In this document: one piece after another, positions 8,069-16,117 of the stretch
Numbering within the stretch: the first letter of the stretch is position 1
Layout of the letters: each line of letters opens with the position of its first letter
Assembly: GCA_023378865.1 (NCBI GenBank)
Contig: JAMCSP010000034.1
Coordinates: 1 to 32,940, forward strand
Length of the DNA stretch: 32,940 bases
Origin: Candidatus Parvarchaeota archaeon
GTDB taxonomy: Archaea > Nanobdellota > Nanobdellia > Parvarchaeales > Parvarchaeaceae
Direction of reading: 5' to 3'
Made by a program: the position numbers and the translations under genes
The notes under the pieces: model-generated
Told to the model about the DNA's origin: nothing
Seen by the model: the letters and a program-made list of their open reading frames with translations, nothing else
Database searches by the model: none

Positions 8069-8575
8069 ATGGAAGGGCTTTATATGAATTTTAGAGCATG
8101 GCCACCTAAAACATTAGAAGACATAATTCTAAAAAATTCAGAAGAAGAGATAGATAAAGACATAATACCTTTGGTAAAGGCCATAAACTTATTGGGGGTT
8201 CCCACCTATTCTTCATGTGCTGGTCACGTTAATGGTACTGGTTTACCTTATCCCTGGATTGGCATTCTAAAAAAGCAATACGACCTATTTGATTATTCAC
8301 ATTCAATAGAAAATCTTGACACTAAACAGAAGGAATACCTCCAAGCATATCTAAATAAGTCATTGGAAAGATTTTACATTGTTTTAGATAAATTCAATGA
8401 AAAGAGTAAAGAAAACATGTGGATATTGGATGATATGACTTATTCGCATTTAAGACCACAGAAACCTTGTAAAGATGAAATTGAACTTGATACTGAAAGA
8501 AAAAAATCTGTAATATTAGCCAGCCTATTATTTAATGAATTCAGGGAAAAATATTGCTTTTATGCAGGGCATTAA
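8069..8575 (+). CDS. Hypothetical protein with SCxGH motif, 168 aa
   Basis: Not recognised as a characterised family. The notable region is 'IPLVKAINLLGVPTYSSCAGHVNG...PYPWIGI' at about 31-65. An [S/E]SCxGH motif after an 'LxxaiN..gi.T' helix occurs in small bacterial, phage and archaeal proteins of unknown role, and an analogous SSCSGR motif occurs in the wyosine methyltransferase TYW3. Conserved cysteine and histidine residues here (SSCAGH and the terminal 'CFYAGH') could bind metal. The protein is soluble and acidic/lysine-rich. An alternative start at the sixth codon (MNFRAWPP) is possible. It lies between the GT2 and histidine phosphatase genes with short gaps but no overlap. Confidence 0.6.
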   Translation: MEGLYMNFRAWPPKTLEDIILKNSEEEIDKDIIPLVKAINLLGVPTYSSCAGHVNGTGLPYPWIGILKKQYDLFDYSHSIENLDTKQKEYLQAYLNKSLERFYIVLDKFNEKSKENMWILDDMTYSHLRPQKPCKDEIELDTERKKSVILASLLFNEFREKYCFYAGH

Positions 8576-8599
8576 AAGTATTTGTATTAAAAACGGCCA

Positions 8600-8610
8600 T
8601 TTAAGTATAT
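8600..8610 (+). promoter_or_regulatory. TATA-like box upstream of histidine phosphatase operon
   Basis: TTTAAGTATAT is centred about 30 nt upstream of the ATG at 8635, a plausible box A for the phosphatase and dephospho-CoA kinase pair. Confidence 0.4.
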
Positions 8611-8634
8611 CAAAATGAGGTTTATTGAATTCAG

Positions 8635-9273
8635 ATGGGCATAATAATAATCATAAGACACGGCTTCAGCGAATCAAATAAAAAAGGTTATCTAACACAT
8701 GACATAGATGGATACCCTTTAACAGTAGAAGGAGAAACATACCTTGTAAAATCAGCAGAAGAACTTAAAAAACTAGACAATATCAAAGAAATAATCTCTA
8801 GTCCAATACTAAGGGCCTCACAAACTGCAGAGATAATATCAAAAATCACTGGCTTGAAAGTGAAAAAGGACACAAGGTTAGCTGAGAGATACATGGGCAA
8901 TTATAACAACAAGAAAATACCTAGTGACAACAAAGGCGATCAAACTGATTATAATTGGCACGTAAAAGAGATTTTAAACGGCTATCCAAATGGCTTAGAA
9001 AGGTGGGAAGAAATTGAAAAGAGAGTTAGTGATTTACTGAATGAGATACCTGAAGATGAAAATATAATACTAGTTTCCCACGGGGATATAATAAAAGCGG
9101 TAATAGCTCATTTCCTTGACCTTGACGAATTTGGAGTATGGGGAATAAGGGCCAACCATGGGCATTTTACGGTTATAGACAGAAAGAATAAGAGGATACT
9201 TGCAATAGGAGCCCCTATAATATCAGATGCCATATTAAATAAAATAAAAAAAGCGATGGCTGACACCAAATAA
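8635..9273 (+). CDS. Histidine phosphatase (phosphoglycerate mutase-like) family protein
   Basis: A 212-residue soluble enzyme with the histidine phosphatase motifs in order: 'IIIIRHGFSESN' at the N-terminus (phospho-accepting His9), 'SSPILRASQTAEII', 'LAERYMGNYN' with the acidic residue, and 'IILVSHGDIIKAVIA' with the second catalytic histidine. Family members are phosphatases or mutases acting on sugar phosphates, nucleotides, alpha-ribazole phosphate or phosphoproteins; the motifs do not give the substrate. Only 2 nt separate its stop from the ATG of the dephospho-CoA kinase gene, so the two are almost surely co-transcribed. The length is normal for the CobC/GpmB-like branch. Confidence 0.9.
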   Translation: MGIIIIIRHGFSESNKKGYLTHDIDGYPLTVEGETYLVKSAEELKKLDNIKEIISSPILRASQTAEIISKITGLKVKKDTRLAERYMGNYNNKKIPSDNKGDQTDYNWHVKEILNGYPNGLERWEEIEKRVSDLLNEIPEDENIILVSHGDIIKAVIAHFLDLDEFGVWGIRANHGHFTVIDRKNKRILAIGAPIISDAILNKIKKAMADTK

Positions 9274-9275
9274 AA

Positions 9276-9812
9276 ATGAAAACCTCAAAAGATGAGCTAA
9301 AAAAGTTGTTTGAAGAACGTGGTTCTATTGAGCTTAATAATAACACGAGAAAATTGCTTTCCGGATCCCACGGAAAGATACTTTCCGGGAAAAAGTTTGT
9401 TGAACTCATTTCAAAACAGAAAAACTATATCATAACTGTCGGGGATATGGTTACACTGACAGCCATATCTGCAGGAATAATACCAAACATGGCAATATTC
9501 GATCTTAAAACCGAAAGGAGAAAAATCGATGGAACGGAGATAATAAAGGCTTATAAAAACATTAAAAAAGTGAAAAACCCTGCAGGAAAGATAACAGGAG
9601 AACTTTTTTCTGTAATAATAAAAAACCTTGGTAAAAAAAGGATAGGAATAAAAGTAAACGGGGAAGAGGATTTGGCAGCCACTTTATGTATAGCTTTATC
9701 TGATTACAATACTATCGTTGCCTGGGGTGTTCCTGGAAAAGGCATAAACGCGGTCAAAATAAATGAAAAAAGAGCAATACATGCACTATCTATAATAAAG
9801 AAAATGAATTAA
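9276..9812 (+). CDS. GTP-dependent dephospho-CoA kinase (DUF359)
   Basis: A 178-residue protein of the archaeal DUF359 family, which performs the last step of CoA synthesis (dephospho-CoA to CoA with GTP). Family motifs appear in order: 'VGDMVT' (55-60), 'IFDLKTERR' (about 74-82, where 'IVDxKTxR' is usual), 'NPAGKIT' (101-107), 'VNGEEDLA' (127-134) and 'GVPGKGINAV' (151-160). The length matches the family. It is the second gene of a two-gene operon with a histidine phosphatase, 2 nt apart. CoA made here could feed the ANL-type enzymes encoded at 16356-18853 if these are CoA ligases; that link is only an inference. Confidence 0.9.
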   Translation: MKTSKDELKKLFEERGSIELNNNTRKLLSGSHGKILSGKKFVELISKQKNYIITVGDMVTLTAISAGIIPNMAIFDLKTERRKIDGTEIIKAYKNIKKVKNPAGKITGELFSVIIKNLGKKRIGIKVNGEEDLAATLCIALSDYNTIVAWGVPGKGINAVKINEKRAIHALSIIKKMN

Positions 9813-9895
9813 TAACCACGCTTAAGAGACTTAAAATACCTGTAAACGGAATAGCTGGCACTCAAAATGCACAATCCCTGCTTTTATCTGCTATT

Positions 9896-10456
9896 CTATG
9901 AGTATGCTTTCCAGCTTTCCCATACAAAATACATGAAATTTATTACCGACTTTACTGCTTTATTGTCAAGATTGATGAAAACATCTTTATACTTAAAATC
10001 TTTTGGTATGTAAAGGGAATCTATAAGTTTTATTTTTCCTTCTTTTGTAAGCATAATATTGTTTCCACCCAATAAATCGCCGTGTATGTAACCGTTTCCG
10101 TGCAATGTTTCTACAGTATCTTCAAGTTGCTGCTTTACACTGTAAAAAAACTTTTCATCACTGCCCCTTATTTTGTAGAGAGAGTTCATAAGCATGTCTC
10201 CATCTATCTTTTCCAGAACATAGGCTTTTTTGCCATCGACTTCTTCAAGCGCAAGTGGCTTAACGATGTTATCTGGAGCCAGATTGTATTCTCTTTTCAT
10301 CATCTTAAACCGTTCCTTTGGGCTGTATTTTGCCTTAAGATAATTTCCTGCCTTTTTGTCCAGGCCTAGCTGTTCAATTACAAAAAGCTCTGTATCTAAA
10401 CCTGTTTCAGGTTTTACGAACACATCTGAAAGAGCTTCTTCAAGTTTTTTGTACAT
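9896..10456 (-). CDS. Minimal protein-kinase-like (RIO/Bud32-type HGD) phosphotransferase
   Basis: A 186-residue kinase-fold protein. The catalytic loop is 'GYIHGDLLGGNNIML' (His125-Gly-Asp127, Asn132), and the metal-binding Asp of the DFG position is in 'IKLIDSLYI' (Asp146). 'AYVLEKIDGDML' is a typical hinge. The N-lobe is very short and shows no glycine-rich loop. A possible ATP-anchoring lysine and helix-C glutamate are in 'YLKAKYSPKERFKMMKREY'. It lacks the basic C-terminal tail of Bud32, so a KEOPS role is not supported. It could phosphorylate protein, lipid or a small molecule. Monocistronic, with a TATA box 26 nt upstream. It resembles the degenerate kinase at 29595-30302. Confidence 0.75.
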   Translation of the reverse strand: MYKKLEEALSDVFVKPETGLDTELFVIEQLGLDKKAGNYLKAKYSPKERFKMMKREYNLAPDNIVKPLALEEVDGKKAYVLEKIDGDMLMNSLYKIRGSDEKFFYSVKQQLEDTVETLHGNGYIHGDLLGGNNIMLTKEGKIKLIDSLYIPKDFKYKDVFINLDNKAVKSVINFMYFVWESWKAYS

Positions 10457-10476
10457 AGCTAATTATGAAATTAACT

Positions 10477-10486
10477 AGTATAAATA
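10477..10486 (-). promoter_or_regulatory. TATA box upstream of minimal kinase gene
   Basis: TATTTATACT on the minus strand is centred about 26 nt upstream of the ATG at 10456. Confidence 0.5.
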
Positions 10487-10593
10487 TTTTACTATTCTAC
10501 CATAATAAAAATAAAATACCCTTATATTAAACATTTTCTAATTGAAAATCTATTGTTATCAGGTAGTTTAAAACGGTAAAAAGTAAAAACGAT

Positions 10594-11337
10594 CTATTCC
10601 TCTCTCCATCTGGAACGTTTTACAGCAAATACTATCAAAGCAATGGAAACTGCAATAAGAACTGTCCATGAAATTAATATAAAAGAACTGGAGAACTTAA
10701 CAAAACCTATGCTGCTCTGTGCTATTATTGCAGAAAATGTGGTTGGAGAGATGTAAGCAAGGTACCTAAAAGGCAGTGGTATGTATGTAACAGGGTAGTA
10801 AACCGGCGGCAGAGTAGACAGAACCATAGAAATAAGTCCCATAAACGCCCAGCCCTCTATAACATCCCTGCTTATTGTTGAGATGAAAAAACCCAGAGAA
10901 ATGGAAAACATAAAGGTAAGAAGCATAACCGCTGTAACAGTCAAAGCAGCTATTGCTGAAATATGGATAAATATGACTGCTAAAACCGAAAGAACTATTA
11001 AATCTGGTATTGAAAAAACTAACTCAGACAATGCTATCCCCGCAACATAAATTGCCGGAGAAACGGGAGAGCTGACAAGCATATCCTGCAGTTTCATGTC
11101 ATTCCTTAGATGCGTAAGGTCACCCTGAATAGATATGCCGTTATTTACCATTACCAAAATAAATCCGCCAAGTATGCCGACATTAAGCAGTGTTCCGTGG
11201 CTTACAAAAAATATTATTATAAGTAAACCGAAAGGAGCAAGTATTGTATTCACAAGCATAACCGGAAAGTTTTTCATTGCATAAATCGCATTAGCCATCA
11301 CTGAAGCGGAAAGCTGGCTGAACTTACTGGTTTTCAT
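10594..11337 (-). CDS. ABC-2 type exporter permease
   Basis: A 247-residue membrane protein with about six helices in the ABC-2 arrangement: a short cytoplasmic N-terminus, two helices, a cytoplasmic loop ('QGDLTHLRNDMKLQDMLVSSPVSPAIYVAGIALSEL' is typical of the family), then four more helices ending in a basic tail (KRSRWREE). It pairs with the ATPase encoded just upstream. The genes overlap by 4 bp (ATGA), and a GGAGGA Shine-Dalgarno lies within the ATPase gene end, so they are translationally coupled. Together they form an exporter. ABC-2 systems export drugs, lipids, polysaccharides or peptides, and the cargo is unknown. A separate, divergent ABC-2 pair starts 89 bp beyond the ATPase gene. 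Confidence 0.85.
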   Translation of the reverse strand: MKTSKFSQLSASVMANAIYAMKNFPVMLVNTILAPFGLLIIIFFVSHGTLLNVGILGGFILVMVNNGISIQGDLTHLRNDMKLQDMLVSSPVSPAIYVAGIALSELVFSIPDLIVLSVLAVIFIHISAIAALTVTAVMLLTFMFSISLGFFISTISRDVIEGWAFMGLISMVLSTLPPVYYPVTYIPLPFRYLAYISPTTFSAIIAQSSIGFVKFSSSFILISWTVLIAVSIALIVFAVKRSRWREE

Positions 11338-12254
11338 TTTTCTTCCTCCTTATTTATATCGCCCACAAGCATGTAAAATATGTCTTCCAAAGAAGTAGGA
11401 TTTATGGAAAATTTTACTTTTGTCTTTATCAGCTTTTTAGCAAGATTATTTGCAGTAATTTCATCGGAGAAAACCTGAAAAGTACCGTCGTTTTTCTTTA
11501 CAACTTTTCCATTTAATCTGATCTTTTTACTTAAACCGTTAAATATTTTTATTGCATACGGATAGCCAATGGCATTTCTTATATCGTTTATAGTACCTGC
11601 TTTTACAAGTTTTCCTTTGTTCAGTATGATTATATAGTCAGACAATTCTTCTGCCTCCTCAAGATAATGTGTTGTCAATATGATAAGATGCTCTTTTTTT
11701 AACTGGTTGAGGACATCCCAAAGCTCTTTTCTTGATATAGGATCCAAACCTGTTGTGGGCTCATCTAAAAAGATTATTTTTGCATCGGATGAAATCACTA
11801 AAGCGACCAAAACTTTTCGTTTTGTGCCACCCGATAGTTTTCTGGGCAATTTATCGGCATATTTTTCCAGTTTAAATCTGGATATAACTGCATTTGTCCT
11901 TTCTTTTGCTTCTTTAAAACTTAGACCTCTCCATAGGAGATAAGCGTATATGTTTTCTCTTGCTGTCATCCAGGGTATAAGCTCTGCTTCTTGTGGTATT
12001 ACTGCTATTCTGTCTCTTATTTCTTTTGGATTTTTCACAACATCAATTCCGTCTAAGTACACTCTTCCTGCAGAGGGAAGCAATTCAGTAGAAACTATCC
12101 TTATAAAAGTAGTTTTGCCCGCCCCGTTCCTGCCTATTAATGTAAATATCCCATTTATATCCAAATCCAAAGACACATTTTTTAAGGCAGATGAACTCTT
12201 TCTTTTCTTATCCTTATAGCTCTTGCTTAAGTGTCTTATGATTAGCTTTACCAT
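11334..12254 (-). CDS. ABC-2 exporter ATP-binding protein
   Basis: A 306-residue ABC ATPase with Walker A 'GRNGAGKTT', Q-loop region 'VIPQEAELIPWMTARENI', signature 'LSGGTKRKVLVAL', Walker B 'KIIFLDEPTTGLDP' and H-loop 'ILTTHYLEEAEEL'. The region after residue 225 ('YAIKIFNGLSKKIRLNGKVV...SLEDIFYMLVGD') is the C-terminal accessory domain common in CcmA/DrrA-type exporter ATPases. It drives the permease encoded downstream (4-bp overlap). The gene starts 89 bp from the divergently transcribed ATPase gene at 12344. A TATA-like ATTTAATACT sits about 26 nt upstream of the ATG. Confidence 0.93.
   Translation of the reverse strand: MVKLIIRHLSKSYKDKKRKSSSALKNVSLDLDINGIFTLIGRNGAGKTTFIRIVSTELLPSAGRVYLDGIDVVKNPKEIRDRIAVIPQEAELIPWMTARENIYAYLLWRGLSFKEAKERTNAVISRFKLEKYADKLPRKLSGGTKRKVLVALVISSDAKIIFLDEPTTGLDPISRKELWDVLNQLKKEHLIILTTHYLEEAEELSDYIIILNKGKLVKAGTINDIRNAIGYPYAIKIFNGLSKKIRLNGKVVKKNDGTFQVFSDEITANNLAKKLIKTKVKFSINPTSLEDIFYMLVGDINKEEEK
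11342..11350 (-). promoter_or_regulatory. Shine-Dalgarno for ABC-2 permease within ATPase gene
   Basis: AGGAGGAAG on the minus strand lies 4 nt before the ATG at 11337 and inside the last codons of the ATPase gene. It fixes the permease start and suggests coupled translation. Confidence 0.55.
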
Positions 12255-12274
12255 ACCCGTAAATGGTTTTTTTA

Positions 12275-12284
12275 AGTATTAAAT
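12275..12284 (-). promoter_or_regulatory. TATA-like box for the minus-strand ABC exporter operon
   Basis: ATTTAATACT on the minus strand is centred about 26 nt upstream of the ATG at 12254, in the 89-bp divergent intergenic region shared with the plus-strand ABC operon. Confidence 0.4.
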
Positions 12285-12343
12285 TATATCCTAAATAAAC
12301 ATAATTTTATTACATATTAATTTTACAAAAACATGATAAAATA

Positions 12344-13072
12344 ATGGAGATAAAGGCCGTTAACCTTACGAAGAGCTTTAAAAACAACCTTGCATTGGAT
12401 TCAATAAGCTTTGACATAAAAGGCAGGGGAATAATAGGTTATCTTGGCCCTAATGGTGCTGGAAAAACAACTACCTTTAAGATACTTTCAAACTTAGCAA
12501 GAGCTGATTCTGGAGAAGCATTTATCAACGGAATAAACATAAAAAACTATAAAACTGCATTGAAAAACATTGCAGCATTGGTTGACGAACCGGAACCATA
12601 TGATGAAATGACAATACGTGAGTTCCTTGAATTTATCGGAAAGATAAGAGAAATGGATAAACTACTGATTGAAAACAGGATAAAGGAGCTTGGAAAGGAA
12701 TTAAACCTAGAAGATCTAAATAAAAAATGCGGCCAGCTTTCTAAAGGAAACCGGCAAAGGGTAGTGATAGCAGCGGTACTTCTGCCTGACACGGGTATTT
12801 TGCTGCTAGATGAACCAACGAGCGGGTTAGATCCGGCGGAAGCATATGACATAAAAAAACTACTTAAAAAGCTAAAGAAAACAAAACTGATAATATTAAG
12901 CTCTCATTTGCTGGATGAAATAAAGGAACTATGCGATTATGTTATACTATTGGATAAAGGAAAAATAATCGCGCAGGGATCAGTAAAGAGCATAATAAAG
13001 AAATTCGGCAGCGGAAAAGGGGAGAAAGGCCTTGAAAAGGCGTATATAAATTTGGTGCGTGGCAAAACATGA
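12344..13072 (+). CDS. ABC-2 exporter ATP-binding protein, second system
   Basis: A 242-residue ABC ATPase with Walker A 'GPNGAGKTT', signature 'LSKGNRQRVVIA' (a G-to-K change at the second serine-adjacent position, as in some CcmA-like ATPases), Walker B 'ILLLDEPTSGLDP' and H-loop 'LSSHLLDEI'. It is shorter than the divergent ATPase at 11334-12254 and lacks the long C-terminal extension, so the two are not a simple recent duplicate. It overlaps the permease gene downstream by 4 bp. Probable role: energising export by that permease; the substrate is unknown. Confidence 0.92.
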   Translation: MEIKAVNLTKSFKNNLALDSISFDIKGRGIIGYLGPNGAGKTTTFKILSNLARADSGEAFINGINIKNYKTALKNIAALVDEPEPYDEMTIREFLEFIGKIREMDKLLIENRIKELGKELNLEDLNKKCGQLSKGNRQRVVIAAVLLPDTGILLLDEPTSGLDPAEAYDIKKLLKKLKKTKLIILSSHLLDEIKELCDYVILLDKGKIIAQGSVKSIIKKFGSGKGEKGLEKAYINLVRGKT

Positions 13073-13830
13073 AAAACAGGGCCTTTTATGCGTTTTTTAA
13101 TGCAGAGTTAAAGATGGCAAAAAGCCAGATCATAGCTTTTTCCTTCCTTTCATTTATAATAGTGGTATTAACAGGCATGCTTTCAATAAAGGCACTGTTC
13201 AACAGCACGGATTTCTTTGAAAGCATCGGTTTAGTGATATGGCTTATGATAGGAATTGCCGCAACTAACGTAGCAGCGGGCATAGGCGTAATAGACTTCA
13301 ATAAAAGAGCAGGTTTGCTTGTTCTATCGCAGCCGGTAGACAGGAAATTAATCTTTTTATCAAGGCTTTTTGCTGCTTTTTTGATAATTTTACTTCCTAT
13401 AACAGTGCTTTATATCTCCGGGTTCGCAATGAGTCTATTGCTTTACAAAGTAAGCATACCTAACATCTTTTTATCATATGCATTATCTGTTCTATACGCT
13501 TTTTCATTCACGGCAATGGTTTCGGGAATAAGTGCAATGTCCAGGGAGAAAAGCACGCCCATAAGCTTCGGTTTGACATTTGCTTTCCTTGCAGTTTTTG
13601 TCTTCGCAATATTCAGCAAGTTCATTGGAATGCAGCCATGGTTCTTTTTGCCCTACGGCGGATTGATAATAAGCAGCGTGATGGCGGCCCCTTATCTAAT
13701 GCACATTAATCCAGGAAACTATTTTTTCTACTATATGCCATATCTGAATGAAGCATTGCTGATAATGCTTTTATACTTACTAATATTCGCAGCACTCGGC
13801 ATATTCTACTACTCCCGAAGAGAGCTATGA
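13069..13830 (+). CDS. ABC-2 type exporter permease, second system
   Basis: A 253-residue protein with about six membrane helices. The N-terminus 'MKNRAFYAFFNAELKMAKSQ' and the loop 'GLLVLSQPVDRKLIFLSRL' after the second helix are typical of ABC-2 (NosY/CcmB-like) permeases. It follows its ATPase gene with a 4-bp ATGA overlap. Its last 22 bp overlap the end of the convergent Sua5 gene, so both stop codons lie inside the other gene's coding sequence. It is probably the membrane half of an exporter whose cargo is unknown. Confidence 0.85.
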   Translation: MKNRAFYAFFNAELKMAKSQIIAFSFLSFIIVVLTGMLSIKALFNSTDFFESIGLVIWLMIGIAATNVAAGIGVIDFNKRAGLLVLSQPVDRKLIFLSRLFAAFLIILLPITVLYISGFAMSLLLYKVSIPNIFLSYALSVLYAFSFTAMVSGISAMSREKSTPISFGLTFAFLAVFVFAIFSKFIGMQPWFFLPYGGLIISSVMAAPYLMHINPGNYFFYYMPYLNEALLIMLLYLLIFAALGIFYYSRREL

Positions 13831-14885
13831 AATTCTTTGAATAATCTTATAAAATGACTTAGACTTCTTACTTTGTTTTCTCCAGCCGCTTTCGCAACTC
13901 TATTTCTTACAGCAAGATCGAATGAATCAAGCTTCATATCGGCTATTAAACCTATCTCTGCATCGATTTCATCCAGCTTCCTAAATGAACTGAAAAGGTT
14001 TCTAGCGATTTCGCTTGGCTTATTTTTACTGCCTAGGATTATTTTTTCATTTCCGTTTACCTTTTTACTGTATTCTGAGGGTATCAAAGCAGCAAACTTA
14101 ACATTTTTTGATTCAAGAAACCTGCTTGCAGATATAAGTTCCCGAATGTTATTAAACAGAAAAAGCGGCTTTTTTGGAGAATAATGCCTGTATTTCATGC
14201 CGGGCGATAGTACTCTGCCCTTTTTTACAGTTTTATTTATTTTACCGGACACATATATTTTTCCTAAGAACTTTTCCAGTTCGGATACATCATAAGAACC
14301 TGGTCTAAGCAGCCTATAAGGTTTCTTGCTTATATCTATAACTGTAGATTCAAGCCCAAATGCTGATTTACCGCCATCAATTATAACTGCAACCTTTCCA
14401 AAGAAATCTGCAATTGCATGCTTTGCTTCGGTTGCACTTGGAAAGGTAGAGATATTTGCACTGGGTGCAGCTATCGGAGCATTGCTTTCTTTTATCAATT
14501 CAAGTGCAATCTTATTTCTGGGCATCCTTACTGCTACAGTATTTAAACCTGCTGTAACCGTTTTTGGCAGACCCCTGCTTTTAAAGATAAAGGTCACAGG
14601 GCCGGGCCAAAGCCTCTTTAAAATTACCATTATATTATCGGGGATAACTGCCACTTCCTTCAGCTGATCAAAGCTGCAGACATGCACGATTAGAGGGTTA
14701 TCTGCTGCCCTATTTTTTACTTTAAATATTTCTTTGCATGCCTTTTCATTGAAAGCATTTGCTCCTATTCCATAAACTGTTTCCGTTGGAAAAACCACAA
14801 GTTTTCCGTTTTTAATCTGATTTGCAGCGTATTTTATTCCTTTTTTATCAATTCTCTTCTCAGACATCTTTATTATCCTTGTCAT
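13809..14885 (-). CDS. sua5: Threonylcarbamoyl-AMP synthase, Sua5 type
   Basis: A 358-residue, two-domain enzyme making threonylcarbamoyl-AMP from threonine, bicarbonate and ATP for the t6A37 modification of ANN-decoding tRNAs. The YrdC domain (about 10-210) shows 'GKLVVFPTETVYGIGANAF', 'KVKNRAADNPLIVHV', 'LWPGPVTFIF', 'VAVRMPRN', 'APIAAPSANIS' and 'GLESTVIDI'. The 'SPGMKYRHYSP' linker and the C-terminal Sua5 domain follow. The ATG at 14885 overlaps the MFS stop by 4 bp. An internal ATG seven codons in (MSEKRIDKKG, 14867), preceded by AAGG, is a good alternative start. The length is typical for archaeal Sua5. KEOPS partners are not in the window. Confidence 0.94.
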   Translation of the reverse strand: MTRIIKMSEKRIDKKGIKYAANQIKNGKLVVFPTETVYGIGANAFNEKACKEIFKVKNRAADNPLIVHVCSFDQLKEVAVIPDNIMVILKRLWPGPVTFIFKSRGLPKTVTAGLNTVAVRMPRNKIALELIKESNAPIAAPSANISTFPSATEAKHAIADFFGKVAVIIDGGKSAFGLESTVIDISKKPYRLLRPGSYDVSELEKFLGKIYVSGKINKTVKKGRVLSPGMKYRHYSPKKPLFLFNNIRELISASRFLESKNVKFAALIPSEYSKKVNGNEKIILGSKNKPSEIARNLFSSFRKLDEIDAEIGLIADMKLDSFDLAVRNRVAKAAGENKVRSLSHFIRLFKEFHSSLRE

Positions 14886-16117
14886 ACATTAATTTTCCAC
14901 TTTCTGAAATTAATATTATTTAATACCAATAAAACAAGTATAAGCAGGGCTATAAAAACAAATGTAAGCTTAAAGCCTACATTATCTATTGAAAAGCCTG
15001 ACAATGTCGGCAAAAGCACACCGACTGCCATCATTATTGCAAAGAAGTAGCTGTTTGCAGCATTTCTGAATTTGTCTTTAAATGATCTGCCTATGGTAAT
15101 TATTGAAATAGGGTATGCGAACCCATGTGGTATACCCAAAAGCATAAATGAAACTATGAATATTTCCAGATTCTTTGACAATATCATTACTGTTATGCCT
15201 ATGAACGTTAAGATTATAGTTCCGTTCATAACAAATTTTATGTTGTGAGGAGGCTTAACCGACAGGTATATCCTGGATAAAAAGGATGTAAGGAAAAACA
15301 ATGAAAACACTAATGTAACAAGGGAGAATGAGATATTAAAAGTATCCTTTTCGTATATCCCTGCAAATGCTATCAAAACCGCAAAAGGTATGTTATATGC
15401 CATTATATTGAAAACTGCTGAACGGAAACCGTAGTTTGAGAATACTTTAATCTTGACTTTTTTCTTCTTTTCAACCGGAAACTTCATAAAGGGAGAAAGA
15501 ACAAATGAAACAAAACCAAATGAAGCAAATATAAGAAAAGCCTCCCTTATGTCTACAAATTTAAGAAGCTCTGATTCTATTAACGGCCCAATTATAAGAC
15601 TAAAACTCAACACAACTGTATAAATAGCGAGTATCCTGTCTCTTGTCTTTGAATCATTGAAAAGGCCCGCAGCAGTTATTATATTCGGCATTATAAAACC
15701 CAGGAGAACTCCCATCACTGCAGCCAATACCCAGATACTATAAAAATTGGAAATCCATATACCTAAAAATACAAGCAGGTAAATAAAATTAGAAGCTATA
15801 AACGCTATGCGCCTTTTATCTGCTGATAATTTAGCATTTAAAAGAGCAGTTGTCAGGAAAGTAGTGAAAGACAATAAAGCCGCTATTAAACCGACTTCTG
15901 TTTCTGAAAATCCAAAGTAATACTTAACAAGCAATGGAACAGAGGTTGTAAGCATGTTGTTGCTTGCACGTATTGAAAAGGTTATTATCATTATAGTTAA
16001 AACTATGCGAATAAACGAAACGCCTGAACTGCTAACTTTATTCTTTATCATGGACTTTACTTGTATTTTATCTTCATTATCTTGAATAAGCCTTTCCAGC
16101 GGTATAAAACAAGCCAT
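14882..16117 (-). CDS. Major facilitator superfamily transporter
   Basis: A roughly 390-residue, 12-helix MFS transporter. The ORF-track start gives 411 aa, but the first 22 residues (MACFIPLERLIQ...) are hydrophilic and overlap the upstream small-protein gene. The ATG at 16051 (MIKNKVSSSG) starts 5 nt after that gene's stop and is the likelier start. Motif-A-like sequence after helix 2 is 'LLNAKLSADKRRIAFIAS'. The central loop ('MKFPVEKKKKVKIKVFSNY') divides the two six-helix halves. The substrate is unknown. It sits in a minus-strand operon between a small membrane protein and Sua5, with 4-bp coupling to the latter. Another MFS gene is at 24703-25968. Confidence 0.85.
   Translation of the reverse strand: MACFIPLERLIQDNEDKIQVKSMIKNKVSSSGVSFIRIVLTIMIITFSIRASNNMLTTSVPLLVKYYFGFSETEVGLIAALLSFTTFLTTALLNAKLSADKRRIAFIASNFIYLLVFLGIWISNFYSIWVLAAVMGVLLGFIMPNIITAAGLFNDSKTRDRILAIYTVVLSFSLIIGPLIESELLKFVDIREAFLIFASFGFVSFVLSPFMKFPVEKKKKVKIKVFSNYGFRSAVFNIMAYNIPFAVLIAFAGIYEKDTFNISFSLVTLVFSLFFLTSFLSRIYLSVKPPHNIKFVMNGTIILTFIGITVMILSKNLEIFIVSFMLLGIPHGFAYPISIITIGRSFKDKFRNAANSYFFAIMMAVGVLLPTLSGFSIDNVGFKLTFVFIALLILVLLVLNNINFRKWKINV

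Noticed and set aside
8069-8575. TYW3 wyosine methyltransferase assignment
   Set aside because: Only the SSCxG region is similar; the His in place of Arg and the rest of the protein do not fit the family.
9896-10456. Bud32 (KEOPS kinase) assignment
   Set aside because: The HGD motif fits, but the basic C-terminal tail and typical N-lobe are absent and no KEOPS gene is adjacent.
16052-16117. First 22 residues of the MFS transporter
   Set aside because: They overlap the upstream small membrane-protein gene and are hydrophilic; an ATG 5 nt after that gene's stop fits better.
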